Assembly (NCBI GenBank): GCA_037953745.1
Contig: JBAKBP010013194.1
Span: 1-64,000, forward strand
Direction of reading: 5' to 3'
DNA from: Lithodes maja
Lineage: Eukaryota; Arthropoda; Malacostraca; Decapoda; Lithodidae
DNA: 64,000 nt
The notes beneath the pieces were generated by a model that saw only the letters and a program-made list of their open reading frames with translations, did no database searches and was not told the DNA's origin. Positions 1 to 9,560 of the stretch are shown here, piece after piece; positions within the stretch are counted from its first letter, which is position 1; each line of letters opens with the position of its first letter. The position numbers and the translations under genes are program-made.

Positions 1-1752
1 GTGAGGCCACACCATTGCAAATGTTCTCAACTAGATCATTATGTACTCTAATCAATGCTGTTTCAGTTGAATGATGCTGTCGGTAAGCAGACTGAAAAAT
101 TGGGATAGTTTCATTCTGCTGAAGTAGTGGTTGTAATTGGTCAAGTATTGCACGCTCTAATATCTTTGATATGAAGGACAGGTTGGAGACAGGACGATAG
201 TTCAACATGTTCTCAACATCAAGTCCAGGTTTCTTTAGAGTAGGTCGGAGTAGTGCATGCTTTTCAGAATGTGGGAAGCTACCTTCAGAGAAGCACTTAT
301 TAATTATTTTGGAAATAAACTCAACTGTGTGATCATAGACTCTTGGTAGCTTGGAAACATTTATGGGATCCAACGGGCAAAATGTTTTATTGAGGTTTCT
401 TATGTAGGACGAGATCATGTCCACCTCTACTGAGTGAAAGGATGAGAGGACATTATTAGGAATGTGTCGGGGTTGGAGTACAACTGAAAGTTCTTCACCA
501 ACAGAAGCATCATCCAGTTCCTGTCTTATGCGAGTTATCTTGCCAGCAAAAAATGCCACAAAGTTGGCAGCCAACTCGGCATCAGGTACAGAAGGTCTTA
601 AGCTGACTCTTGTTTTTCCAAGTAAACTGTTTACAATTGAAGCCAACCTCCTCTGGTCGTTACCACACGAGTCAACTTTTCCCTGATAATACACTTTCTT
701 TTCATCTTTGATTTTGTGGACCACAGCTCTTCTGGCTGACAGATATTGCAACCATGTAGAGTCTGTTTTATTTTTCCGCCATTCACGTTCAGCTCTTCTA
801 CGCGCTCTTCTAAGAAATTTAACTCGAGTGCTATACCAGGGCGAATCATCTCGTACTATGATCTTCTTCTCTACTTCTGGACAGTGATGATCGAACACTA
901 ATTTAAGTGCATTTCCATGTACCTCCACCAGCTCATCTGAAGTAAGGTTGGAAGTATCAATACTTCCCAAGTACTGTTTTACTTCACTGCTAGCCAAATT
1001 TAGGTCTGCATTTTTATAATTTCTAAATCTGATTACTTTTTCATGTGTGAGTGGCTTAGGGAAATCAAAGCTGAAAGTAATCAAAGCATGATCAGAGGTA
1101 TTAGGGTCAGCATTCTCAACATCAACATCCAGAACACCACCACAACCCACAGGAGAGAAAACCAAGTCAAGGGTGTGTCCTAAGATATGAGTTGGGTGGG
1201 ACACATGATTTACAAAATTGTTCTGATCAGTCAACTCAAGGAACTCAGGAGAGAATGGCTTCAGATGAGGGCTGTCAACCCAGTAATTAAAATCTCCACA
1301 TATCAAAAGTCTTCCGGTTTTAGCAGAAAATTCCTCAAGAAACTGCCCAAACTCTTCCATAAAACCCCTATCTGTGCCACGATGGCCAGGCCTATAGACA
1401 ACTGCCATTCTTAGAATTTGTTGATGGAGTTTTATTTCCACTTCCAACAGTTCATAATAAAGAGGGGCTGGGTTATGGCTTATTTGCAAGATATTCACCA
1501 GAGATGTGGAGTAGACAACTGCCACTCCACCACCCGGATGATCTCCCCTAGGCCTAGGAACATTTATTATGGAATGGGTTTTAGGCAATGCCGCCTGGAT
1601 AATATTCAGATCTGACTCGAACAACCAGGTCTCAGTGAGACATAATACATCAAGGTTACGTTCATCCAAGATCTCGCAAATATGATCCATTTTGTTACGC
1701 AAGGAACGAACATTCAACAGACCCAGTTTCAACCGGCTCCCATGTGCATTTT
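1..1752 (-). CDS. L2-like LINE ORF2, endonuclease and start of RT (partial, copy A)
   Basis: Read on the minus strand, this is the 5' part of a non-LTR retrotransposon polyprotein. It begins with an APE-type endonuclease: a LLNVRSLRNKMDHI strand, then LCLTETWL (catalytic Glu), ICGDFNYWVD, GHTLDLVFS and TSDHALI (catalytic Asp-His). The linker and the start of the RT (NYRPVSNLSFISKILERAI) follow before the left edge. No stop interrupts the frame to base 1, so this is the best-preserved L2 reading frame here. The RT type, with fingers NYRPVSNLxFxSKILE and a palm LLDLSAAFDTVDHELL in sister copies, points to the L2 branch of the CR1 group. The endonuclease frame runs directly out of ORF1 in the -1 register. 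The first in-frame AUG is the Met of NKMDHI, inside the endonuclease fold, so ORF2 may be made as a fusion. Confidence 0.9.
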
Positions 1753-3123
1753 TCAGTTTTTTGAACCTACAAAATTGGTGTTCTCAATAACTTTATTTCT
1801 CTGAGCTGTCATTAAAGGACAATTTCTACTTGAGGCGAAATGATTTGGCGGCTCCGTAACTGATGTTGAGCTCATACAATTTATACATTTGGGGGAAGTC
1901 TTGTTGGTGCAGTCTTTTGAGTTATGAGTACCAGCACAGAAGTTGCATTTTGGATCCTCATTTTTCCGATAACACCTGTCACTGGTATGACCAAAGCCCT
2001 GGCAATGGTAACATTGTGTTACCCAGAAGCGATCGTACGCACGACATCTCACAAGTCCAACATACACAGAATTGCCATCATCCACAATGGAAGAGCGTAT
2101 TTCAGGTGACATTTTTACTACCGCAATCTTAGTGTGTGCATCACTCTTTTGCTTAGTGAATAGCAAATTCATAGCCAAGCCATCGTCGACCAGGGACTTT
2201 ATTCTTGGGTTCTTGTTGAGGATGCTGGGAATGATCTCATTATCCTCAGCGTCATTAGCAATGCCCACCAGAGTCATTTTTGGCATCATCTTCTTTGGTT
2301 CGGAGACACTGAAGGCACTGTCCACCCCCAAATACTGATTGATGGCCCTTTCTGCATCTTCTTTGGCTTTCTTGGATGGAAGTCGTACCACCAGTACACC
2401 CGAATCAGTTCTAGTTAACTTGTTAACCGGAACCAAAGCCAGAGCAGTCTCGATTGCCTTTGTATCTGGTGGGCTTACTGGCTCGGAGGATCGGTCTTTT
2501 GGCTTCACTACCAGGACCTGATGGTCCCAGACAGTTTTTTCCTTTCCACCATCTACCACCTCAGTGGTGCGTTTGGTCGGCTCCTTTATGGTCTCCACTG
2601 TTTCCCTCACTACCTTTTCCTTGCTCTTCAAAACCTGCACTACATTCTTCTCAAACTCTCTTTTCTCTTTTTCTCTCTCTTCCACCTGCTCCTTCATGAT
2701 TTCTTCCAATGCATCCACCTTAGCATTCCCCACCCTTGTCCACTCATCTTTCTCCTCACTTATTACTCCCTTTACTCTCTCACTTAAATGGCCCTCATAC
2801 TCCTTTAGCTGCTCCTTGAGTGCCATGTTCTCTGCCTCCAGCTCATCTACTTTCCTTATTACAGCATCTAAGTTAGCAATTAATGGCCCATCTGCAGTTG
2901 CTACTGAACTGGCTCCACATATTTCTGTCAGTGACTCCACCTTCACACCTATATCTCTCCTCCAATTCTCCATAACTCCCTTCCATCTCAACAGACCCAT
3001 CATCTGTCTCTTCACTACAGTCAATTGATCCTCCACTTCATTACCCTCTGCCAGAAATCCCTCAAATTCATAGCTCTCTTCATCTCCCAATAAACTCTGC
3101 CTCCGTTTGCCTTGGCTGGCCAT
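1753..3123 (-). CDS. L2-like LINE ORF1 (gag-like, coiled coil plus zinc knuckles)
   Basis: This 456-residue protein lies immediately upstream of ORF2 and is presumably the nucleic-acid-binding chaperone of the retrotransposon RNP. It has an acidic N-terminus, a region with RWKGVMENWRRDI and ICGASS near residues 45-75, and a long charged coiled coil at about 85-190. A linker follows, then C-terminal zinc knuckles: CYHCQGFGHTSDRC (CX2CX4HX4C, residues 371-384), CNFCAGTHNSKDC (393-405) and a variant third knuckle starting CINC at about 413. The start is the ATG at 3121-3123. The N-terminal half resembles ORF1 of the CR1-like LINE at 9561-10640, whereas the C-terminal half does not. The ORF ends with TCA AAA AAC TGA. 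Confidence 0.88.
   Translation of the reverse strand: MASQGKRRQSLLGDEESYEFEGFLAEGNEVEDQLTVVKRQMMGLLRWKGVMENWRRDIGVKVESLTEICGASSVATADGPLIANLDAVIRKVDELEAENMALKEQLKEYEGHLSERVKGVISEEKDEWTRVGNAKVDALEEIMKEQVEEREKEKREFEKNVVQVLKSKEKVVRETVETIKEPTKRTTEVVDGGKEKTVWDHQVLVVKPKDRSSEPVSPPDTKAIETALALVPVNKLTRTDSGVLVVRLPSKKAKEDAERAINQYLGVDSAFSVSEPKKMMPKMTLVGIANDAEDNEIIPSILNKNPRIKSLVDDGLAMNLLFTKQKSDAHTKIAVVKMSPEIRSSIVDDGNSVYVGLVRCRAYDRFWVTQCYHCQGFGHTSDRCYRKNEDPKCNFCAGTHNSKDCTNKTSPKCINCMSSTSVTEPPNHFASSRNCPLMTAQRNKVIENTNFVGSKN
1756..1762 (-). other. Candidate -1 frameshift slippery heptamer A AAA AAC
   Basis: On the minus strand the last ORF1 codons are TCA AAA AAC followed at once by TGA. In the ORF1 frame this is a canonical X XXY YYZ heptamer, A AAA AAC. 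A -1 slip gives AAA AAA CTG AAA AAT GCA CAT, which is the open frame leading into the ORF2 endonuclease. A weak hairpin (CCGGT, loop TGAA, ACTGG) begins 19 nt downstream, further than the usual 5-9 nt. The heptamer and the frames are seen directly; use by ribosomes is inference. Confidence 0.5.
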
Positions 3124-3479
3124 TGTTTATACCTATATAGCCTACAATTAAAAATACACTAATCTAAATTAAAAACAACCAAACTCCCTTGGCTAAAAAT
3201 AAATTAAACCAATCACTTAAAAAAGCTGATAAAATAAAATAACTACCTGGGTAAAACCCAGGTAGCGCCGCCCCCGTTTGTGTCACCCAAGAAGAAGAAA
3301 AATTAAGGTATGGAAAAAGAAATGAATACTGGGTGTCTGCGAGGATACCACGAGCAGGTGGGGTGCGACTTGGCTACCCTTTGGAGGTAGCCCAAACCGA
3401 GGTGCGAGGAAGGATGGTGAATGTCTACTAACTTTAACCAATTTAATGTTTCGAGCTTCTTTGTCAGTGACTATATATC
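3124..3479 (-). other. L2 copy A 5' untranslated region and junction
   Basis: Upstream of ORF1 lies AT-rich DNA and then a perfect 10-bp hairpin at 3243-3265 (CTACCTGGGT, spacer AAA, ACCCAGGTAG). Past about 3480 the sequence matches piggyBac relics. The L2 5' end is therefore somewhere around 3265-3480, but I cannot place it exactly. No gene is seen. Confidence 0.5.
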
Positions 3480-4279
3480 CACACAACTCAGTATAACCTC
3501 ATTGGTTACGATAATGCCACTGCGCAAAACTTTGACGATGAAGAAGTGGTTAGTGAAGATGCGGGCGACCCCGGCGTCGGCTGTCGGCACGCCTTCTCCT
3601 TCCAGTAACAATATAACAATATGGGCAAGTGAAAGAGACACAAAAATATGTAATAATAAATAACTTTTATTGAAATAATTACACGTGTAAATTACGCTAC
3701 CGTACGCTTGCCTAGCCTAGCCTAGCAAGTGAAACACAAATGTATAACAAGTAATAATAACTCAATAATAACAGTGAGAGTAACAATAATTCATAACAAG
3801 AAGAATAATAAGATTGAAAGTGACACAATAATATCCAATAACAGTGAAAGTGCCAAAAATATGTTATACTGTACAAAGTTTCACATAACTCAATAATGGT
3901 TGTAAAAGTAATAAATGACACAATAACAATGACATTATCTCGATAGAAACATAATATCGTCTACCGGTACCAAAACCACCGAAGCGACGAGTGACTTAGT
4001 GCGTGCTAGCCAGGGTCGCGGCGAAGCGTTCGGACGCAGACAAAAATACGCGGAAAAATACCTCCATTCCCATCATCATATCTCGGCAACCACTTGTCGT
4101 AGCGATGTCAACTCAACGCCAGTCTACAGACGAAGGTTGGTTCTACACTATATAATTTAGTTGATTGCTCTAGGTGGTCTCAATCAGTAGATATCGATTT
4201 ATTAAGATAGCCATTTTTCAGAAATACCCCCGGACACGGCAATTGGCCACATATGAGGGCCCCGGATCCGGAGGGTTAA
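3480..4279 (+). mobile_element. piggyBac family II relic (right part)
   Basis: At about 3517-3560 a short translated piece reads FDDEEVVSEDAG, matching the acidic transposase N-terminus in the relics at 15067-16641 and 20869-27059. It is followed by a non-coding stretch rich in GTGAAAGTGACAC-type motifs (3620-3920). A conserved right end then finishes ...CCCGGATCCGGAGGG-TTAA at 4276-4279, as at 27056-27059. The transposase body is missing. Because the L2 insertion lies immediately left and runs off the window, the other end is probably outside it. Internally deleted, non-autonomous. Confidence 0.75.
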
Positions 4280-4556
4280 TGGACGTATAATCTACGTTAC
4301 ATTAGATTATGTTAGGGTATGTGATGTTAGGTTATCTTAATTATTCATATTTCATTAGATTTATGATGTTCATCTTGTTGTCAAAAGTTGCAAGTACTGG
4401 TACTGAGCTGGATACACAGGCATAGTTTGCCTTTTTCCAGAGGATCTACTGTAAGAAACTGTAAGAAAATGCTTTTATCTTAAGTGGCGCCACCTTTCAA
4501 TATCAGCCGCAAGGGTGACTTCATTTGAAATCTGATTTTCATACCGGAAAGTAGCC
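4280..4556. other. Intervening DNA with a CR1 3'-end fragment
   Basis: Positions about 4393-4470 match the last about 75 bp of the CR1-like LINE also seen at 47045-47130 and, reversed, at 16140-16220. The shared text is GTACTGGTACTGAGCTGG, then a CTGTAAGAAA repeat that looks like the element's 3' terminal repeat. The rest is AT-rich and shows nothing recognisable. Confidence 0.6.
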
Positions 4557-4925
4557 ATGGCGTGTGCTGATTGTGATGGTGGGTGCATTGAATTTTATTG
4601 TCGGTTTAAGTCCTCACCAGATGCTTTATTTCAAGTGTTAGCCAGTCATGGGATTGTTTTGGAGGCTCAGCAATGTCCAAAGTGCGGGGCCAACATGGTA
4701 TTAGATTTACAGTACTTAGAAATTTATGGCGTTGTCGGAAAAAAACAAGTGTCAGAAAGCAAAAAGCGAAGAAGTGCGAAACATCTCAGAGCGTTTGGAA
4801 AAATACTTTTTTTGAACAAACTCTTGTCCCTAAGATAGACTTGCTATCATTCATTAATTGGTATCTTCGCAACAATTTTATGATTGAACCTGCCCGTGAC
4901 TAATTCAAATTCTCATATGCAACAG
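4557..4925 (+). pseudogene. Merlin (ISXO2-like) transposase, segment 1 of 3
   Basis: N-terminal part of an IS1595/ISXO2-type DDE transposase of the eukaryotic Merlin superfamily. It starts at GCCATGG (ATG at 4557). A zinc-ribbon half CPKCGANM lies in the first frame. The remainder (LWRCRKKTSVRKQK, then FINWYLRNNFMIEPARD) lies in another frame, so there is one frameshift at about 4690-4740. A TAA follows FMIEPARD. The reading resumes at 8376 after a TTAA-flanked insertion. The gene is dead, but family membership is clear when the three segments are read together. Confidence 0.8.
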
Positions 4926-5290
4926 TTAACCCTTGTCTAGCGGGGTGTTTTGGGCTCATTTGGGCATATTCAGGCCCTCCTGCATGATAAATCAAGCATC
5001 TGCATGAAAAAAAAATTATTTAGCAAAAAACTAGGCACTAAAAGCTTCAAAATCAGACCAGAACGAGCTACGTAGCACTCGTGGTTCTCTTGCAGTGATG
5101 CCACGAACATGGGAGTTTAGCATATATCGGTATATTTTTCCCAGCTATGCTCACTACTGGCTACACTGCCGGCCTCTCGAGAACACAGGGAACATGAGTT
5201 AATGGGCGGCGGTAAGCCCTGGGAGTCGGCTGTCTGGCCCGCTGTGCTCCCGGCCATTTGCACTCAATTTTAACCCTTTAAAAGCCTTAA
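4926..5290. repeat. Duplicated unit, copy 1 of 2
   Basis: A unit from TTAACCCTTGTCTAGC to AAAAGCCTTAA. It is repeated directly at 5287-5548 plus 8081-8245, where the L2 insertion splits it. The undisturbed text GCATATATCGGTATATT in copy 1 marks the empty L2 target site. Confidence 0.85.
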
Positions 5291-5340
5291 CCCTTGTCTA
5301 GCGGGGTGTTTTGGGCTCATTTGGGCATATTCAGGCCCTC

Positions 5341-5420
5341 CTGCATGATAAATCAAGCATCTGCATGATAAATCAAGCATCTGCATGATAAATCAAGCAT
5401 CTGCATGATAAATCAAGCAT
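5341..5420. repeat. 20-bp tandem repeat, four copies
   Basis: CTGCATGATAAATCAAGCAT occurs four times head to tail. The same sequence is present once in the other copy of the unit (around 4981-5000), so this is a local expansion. Confidence 0.95.
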
Positions 5421-5548
5421 CTGCATGAAAAAAAATATATTTAGCAAAAAACTAGGCACTAAAAGCTTCAAAATGAGACCAGAACGAGCTATGTAGCACT
5501 CGTGGTTCTCTTGCAGTGGTGCCACGAACATGGAAGTTTAGCATATAT

Positions 5549-7919
5549 CCACCAACTCATATCTTAGGACACACCCTTGACTTGGTTTTCTCTCCTGTGG
5601 GTTGTGGTGGTGTTCTGGATGTTGATGTTGAGAATGCTGACCCTAATACCTCTGATCATGCTTTGATTACTTTCAGCTTTGATTTCCCTAAGCCACTCAC
5701 ACATGAAAAAGTAATCAGATTTAGAAATTATAAAAATGCAGACCTAAATTTGGCTAGCAGTGAAGTAAAACAGTACTTGGGAAGTATTGATACTTCCAAC
5801 CTTACTTCAGATGAGCTGGTGGAGGTACATGGAAATGCACTTAAACTAGTGTTCGATCATCACTGTCCAGAAGTAGAGAAGAAAATCATAGTACGAGATG
5901 ATTCGCCCTGGTTTAGCACTCGAGTTAAATTTCTTAGAAGAGCGCGTAGAAGAGCTGAACGTGAATGGCGGAAAAATAAAACAGACTCTACATGGTTGCA
6001 ATATCTGTCCGCCAGAAGAGCTGTGGTCCACAAAATCAAAGATGAAAAGAAAGTGTATTATCAGGGAAAAGTTGACTCGTGTGGTAACGACCAGAGGAGG
6101 TTGGCTTCAATTGTAAACAGTTTACTTGGAAAAACAAGAGTCAGCTTAAGACCTTCTGTACCCGATGCCGAGTTGGCTGCCAACTTTGTGGCATTTTTTT
6201 GCTGGCAAGATAACTCGCATAAGACAGGAACTGGATGATGCTTCTGTTGGTGAAGAACTTTCAGTTGTACTCCAACCGCGACACATTCCTAATAATGTCC
6301 TCTCATCCTTTCACTCAGTAGAGGTGGTCATGATCTCGTCCTACATAAGAAACCTCAATAAAACATTTTGCCCGTTGGATCCCATAAATGTTTCCAAGCT
6401 ACCAAGAGTCTATGATCACACAGTTGAGTTTATTTCCAAAATAATTAATAAGTGCTTCTCTGAAGGTAGCTTCCCACATTCTGAAAAGCATGCACTACTC
6501 CGACCTACTCTAAAGAAGCCTGGACTTGATGTTGAGAACATGTTGAACTATCGTCCTGTCTCCAACCTGTCCTTCATATCAAAGATATTAGAGCGTGCAA
6601 TACTTGACCAATTACAAACACTACTTCAGCAGAATGAAACTATCCCAATTTTTCAGTCTGCTTACCGACAGCATCATTCAACTGAAACAGCATTGATTAG
6701 AGTACATAATGATCTAGTTGAGAACATTTGCAATGGTGTGGCCTCACTATTGGTCTTGCTTGATCTCTCTGCGGCTTTTGACACAGTGGATCACGAGTTG
6801 TTATTGAGTGATCTTTATGATTGTGGTGTGCGTGACTCCGCTCTCTTGCTTCTTGGGTCGTACTTGTCAGGTAGATCCCAGAGTGTGATGGTAAATCAAG
6901 TGGTCTCGGACTCGACACCCCTGCAGTATGGTGTTCCGCAGGGATCAGTTTTAGGTCCTATCCTATTTATAATTTATATTAGCAGTTTGTCTCTTCTGCT
7001 TCGTGCACATAATGTCACCTTTCACTTTTATGCAGATGACACCCAGATTTATGTGAGAATCACAAATATAGTTGATATACGGAGTAAGATGGAATTGTTG
7101 ATGTCTGATATCAAGAAGTGGATGAGAGCGAGAAAACTTAAACTAAATGATGGTAAAACTGATATTCTCATCATCCGAGGAAATAGAAGAGCTGATGATA
7201 TAGTAGGTGCCCTCTCCATCAATGTGGGTGGATCTCAGCTGCGACCGGCCAACTCTGTTCGAAATCTGGGTGTATATGTGAACTCCCGATTAGATTTCAA
7301 AGAGCATGTAAACCAGATAGTTAAAAGTTGTTACTTGCACATCAGAAATCTCTATTTGGTGAAGCCGTTTATAACCAGACGTTGCCTCCTGACGTTGGTT
7401 CACTCATTGGTCTTCTCTCGTGTTGATTATTGCAATGCCCTGTTGGTGGGTCCTCCAAATTATATTTTGAAGAAAGTTCAGTCTGTTCTTAACAGGGCCG
7501 CAAGACTAATTTTTGGTGTTCCACCTAGAACTCCTACTACATCTCTTCACATAGAACTGCACTGGCTGCCAGTAAGAGCAAGAATAGAATTTAAGTTGTG
7601 TTTGGTGACTTTTAAGGTTCTCAAATTTGGTGAGCCTAGGTACCTTGCGGAGCTGCTCAGGCGCCCACCGGCACACCATGGTGTAGTTGTGCGTCATGAC
7701 AATGACCCTTTTCGTCTTGATGAACCAAGGGCTTTCCAGCAGTCTTCTTTCTTTGAGAGGTCATTCTCCTACATGTCTCCGAGGTTGTATAACAGGTTGC
7801 CGCTGTCCATGAGACAACTGAGTTCTGTTGAATGCTTCAAGAGACAACTTAAGACTTTTCTCTTTGAGAGAAGCTATGATCTTGAGAGAGGTGTCATGAC
7901 AGATGGCTATAGAGTTTAG
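5549..7919 (+). pseudogene. L2 ORF2, endonuclease C-terminus plus full RT (copy B)
   Basis: Endonuclease end (LGHTLDLVFS, SDHALITFSFD), linker and complete RT. The RT has NYRPVSNLSFISKILER, QSAYRQHHSTETALI, LVLLDLSAAFDTVDH, QYGVPQGSVLGPILF and an intact active site FHFYADDTQIYV. The C-terminal part includes LNRAARLIFGVPPRT and LHIELHWLPVRARIEFKL. One lesion is visible: a T7 run at 6194-6200 where copies A and E have T6, which shifts the frame at NFVAFFAGK. RT and C-terminus are otherwise open to the stop at 7917-7919. Confidence 0.88.
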
Positions 7920-8080
7920 GCTATTTTGCCACTGCTAGTGATTGTTAAATGTGTGTTGTATATAAGCCTTCTTTTGATGCATTGATTTTTGTTCTTTTTT
8001 CTTTCTCTTTTCGAGCGCTAGTGAATTCTTCGGAAAAATTGGCGCTTATGAGAAATAAGTAACATGCTTATTATTATTAT
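5549..8080 (+). mobile_element. L2-like LINE, 5'-truncated copy B
   Basis: It starts inside the endonuclease (THILGHTLDLVFS) and ends with a short 3' UTR and a TTA microsatellite tail (8069-8080), the usual terminus of this family here. The flanks ...GCATATAT and ATCGGTATATT rejoin to the uninterrupted repeat at about 5120-5140, with AT or ATAT as the target overlap. Truncated ORF1 and N-terminal endonuclease are absent. Confidence 0.9.
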
Positions 8081-8241
8081 ATCGGTATATTTTTCCCAGC
8101 TATGCTCACTACTGGCTACACTGCCGGCCTCTCGAGAACACAGGGATCATGAGTTAATGGGCGGCGGTAAGCCCTGGGAGTCGGCTGTCTGGCCCGCTGC
8201 TCTCCCGGCCATTTGCACTCGATTTTAACCCTTTAAAAGCC

Positions 8242-8371
8242 TTAATAATGCTCCTAACTTGCTGCAAATTGGTGCACGACTTAAGTCGAGCGCCGCTCTT
8301 TAAGGGTTAATAATGCTCCTAACTTGCTGCAAATTGGTGCACGACTTAAGTCGAGCGCCGCCAATAAGGGG
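8242..8371. repeat. 65-bp tandem repeat, two copies, each starting TTAA
   Basis: Units 8242-8306 and 8307-8371 read TTAATAATGCTCC...GCGCCGC. Each contains the palindrome CGACTTAAGTCG. They form the right end of the composite TTAA element. Confidence 0.9.
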
Positions 8372-8375
8372 TTAA

Positions 8376-8688
8376 TGATTGATGTAGTTTTACACAGGAC
8401 GTCTTAATTGAATGGTGTCTTGACAAATCACAGAAAATAGGGGGCCAAAATCTGATTGTAGAAATAGACGAAAGTAAATTCGGGAGAAGGAAATATCATG
8501 TTGGCCGGATGGTGGACGGACAGTGGGTTTTTGGTGGAGTGTGTTGTGGAACCCGGGAATTTTTCATGGTTCCCGTCGAGGATAGGTCCAAAGACACTCT
8601 CCTTGAAATTATAAAAACAGATATTCTGCCCGGCACCACCATAATCTCCGATTGTTGGCGAGCCTACCATTGCCTGGGAGATAAAGGG
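8376..8688 (+). pseudogene. Merlin transposase, segment 2 of 3 (catalytic core)
   Basis: Continues segment 1 in frame after excision of the TTAA element. A TGA lies just after the junction. The core reads QDVLIEWCLDKSQK, VEIDESKFGRRKYH (first catalytic Asp), GQWVFGGVCCGTREFFMVPV, then TTIISDCWRAYHCLGDKG (second catalytic Asp). This is the ISXO2 pattern. The segment ends at 8688, where a TA-flanked element interrupts it. Confidence 0.85.
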
Positions 8689-8867
8689 TAGGGTAAGACG
8701 GGGTAATTTCGCCGAAAATCACGTATTTTGACAAATAGAAACTGCCACAAATGGAAATTTTAAATGTTTTATCTATACATTCAGCCTTTCTGCTATAGAT
8801 ACCCAAAAAACGAAAAAAATATATAATGTTTTGGTCATGCTGACGAATTTTTGAAAAAAGTCACTCT

Positions 8868-8908
8868 CGCGGTGAAATTACCCCGCCCGGCGGGGTAATT
8901 TCGCCGCG
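8868..8908. repeat. Internal palindrome of the TIR motif
   Basis: CGCGGTGAAATTACCCCGCC is followed directly by CGGCGGGGTAATTTCGCCGCG. This is a near-perfect palindrome containing two more copies of the terminal GGGGTAATTTCGCC motif. These may be extra transposase-binding sites or an internal end-to-end remnant. Confidence 0.85.
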
Positions 8909-9114
8909 ACCTATTTTACGCATCATCTAGCTAGTAAACTAGATAACATTATATGATTAATGGCCAGACAAAACACTAGCACGCAGGTAAAAGCAATGAA
9001 AACATTCACAAACCCAAACTGACAATAAACATGCCCATAGAAAAACGTTGCACACACACAACTGAACAGGGCGGGCAGAGATGCAGGTGTGTCACACGTG
9101 TAGGCCTATGTGCC

Positions 9115-9270
9115 TTTGTGTCTATTGCGGGTGTGGATGTGTCTAGTGCGGGTGTGGAGTTGTGGACATGTATTTCGGGTGTGGACGTGTCTAGTGCGGT
9201 TGTGGACGTATTTATTAGGCCTACGGGTGTGGAAGTATTTAGTGCGGGTGTGGACGTGTCTCGTGTGGGT
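9115..9270. repeat. GTGTGGACGTGTCTAGTGCGG minisatellite
   Basis: Imperfect about 21-bp units (GCGGGTGTGGACGTGTCTAGT and variants) repeat about six times. Both strands show apparent open frames only because of this periodicity; no coding function is inferred. Confidence 0.8.
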
Positions 9271-9560
9271 GCGGCATGTAGGTTGCTAGTACAAAGTACC
9301 AGGCAGCAGCTGACGGCTAATGCCAACACTGTGTCACACGCAAACATACACACACGCTCCCGAAAATCAGCTGATCTAGCAAGCTGTTTACAGCGTTCGT
9401 CAAATAAACTCACCTAAACTTGAGTATAAGGATATTTTGTGTTGTCCTGTATTATAATGCAGTATTAAAATAATTTGAGATTAAAATCAAGTGAGGATAT
9501 TTCGAGTGATAAAAAAAAAAAAATTCAAGCGATTGTGAATGCGAGTGGATGTAAACAAAT

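Larger units (their letters stand above)
4926..8375. mobile_element. TTAA-flanked composite element interrupting Merlin
   Basis: It is bounded by TTAA at 4926-4929 and 8372-8375. Removing it with one TTAA joins ...TCA TAT GCA ACA GTT AAT GAT... in the transposase frame, so TTAA is the target duplication and the class is piggyBac-like. Its ends read CCCTTGTCTAGCGGGG... and ...CCAATAAGGGG. Internally it consists of modules bounded by TTAA at 5287-5290, 8242-8245 and 8307-8310: a 361-bp unit, a second copy of that unit interrupted by an L2 LINE, and two 65-bp repeats. It encodes no transposase. Confidence 0.8.

Noticed and set aside
9006..9417. Overlapping 128- and 135-codon frames on both strands
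   Set aside because: Produced by the GTGTGGACGTGTCTAGT minisatellite; no initiation context or homology.
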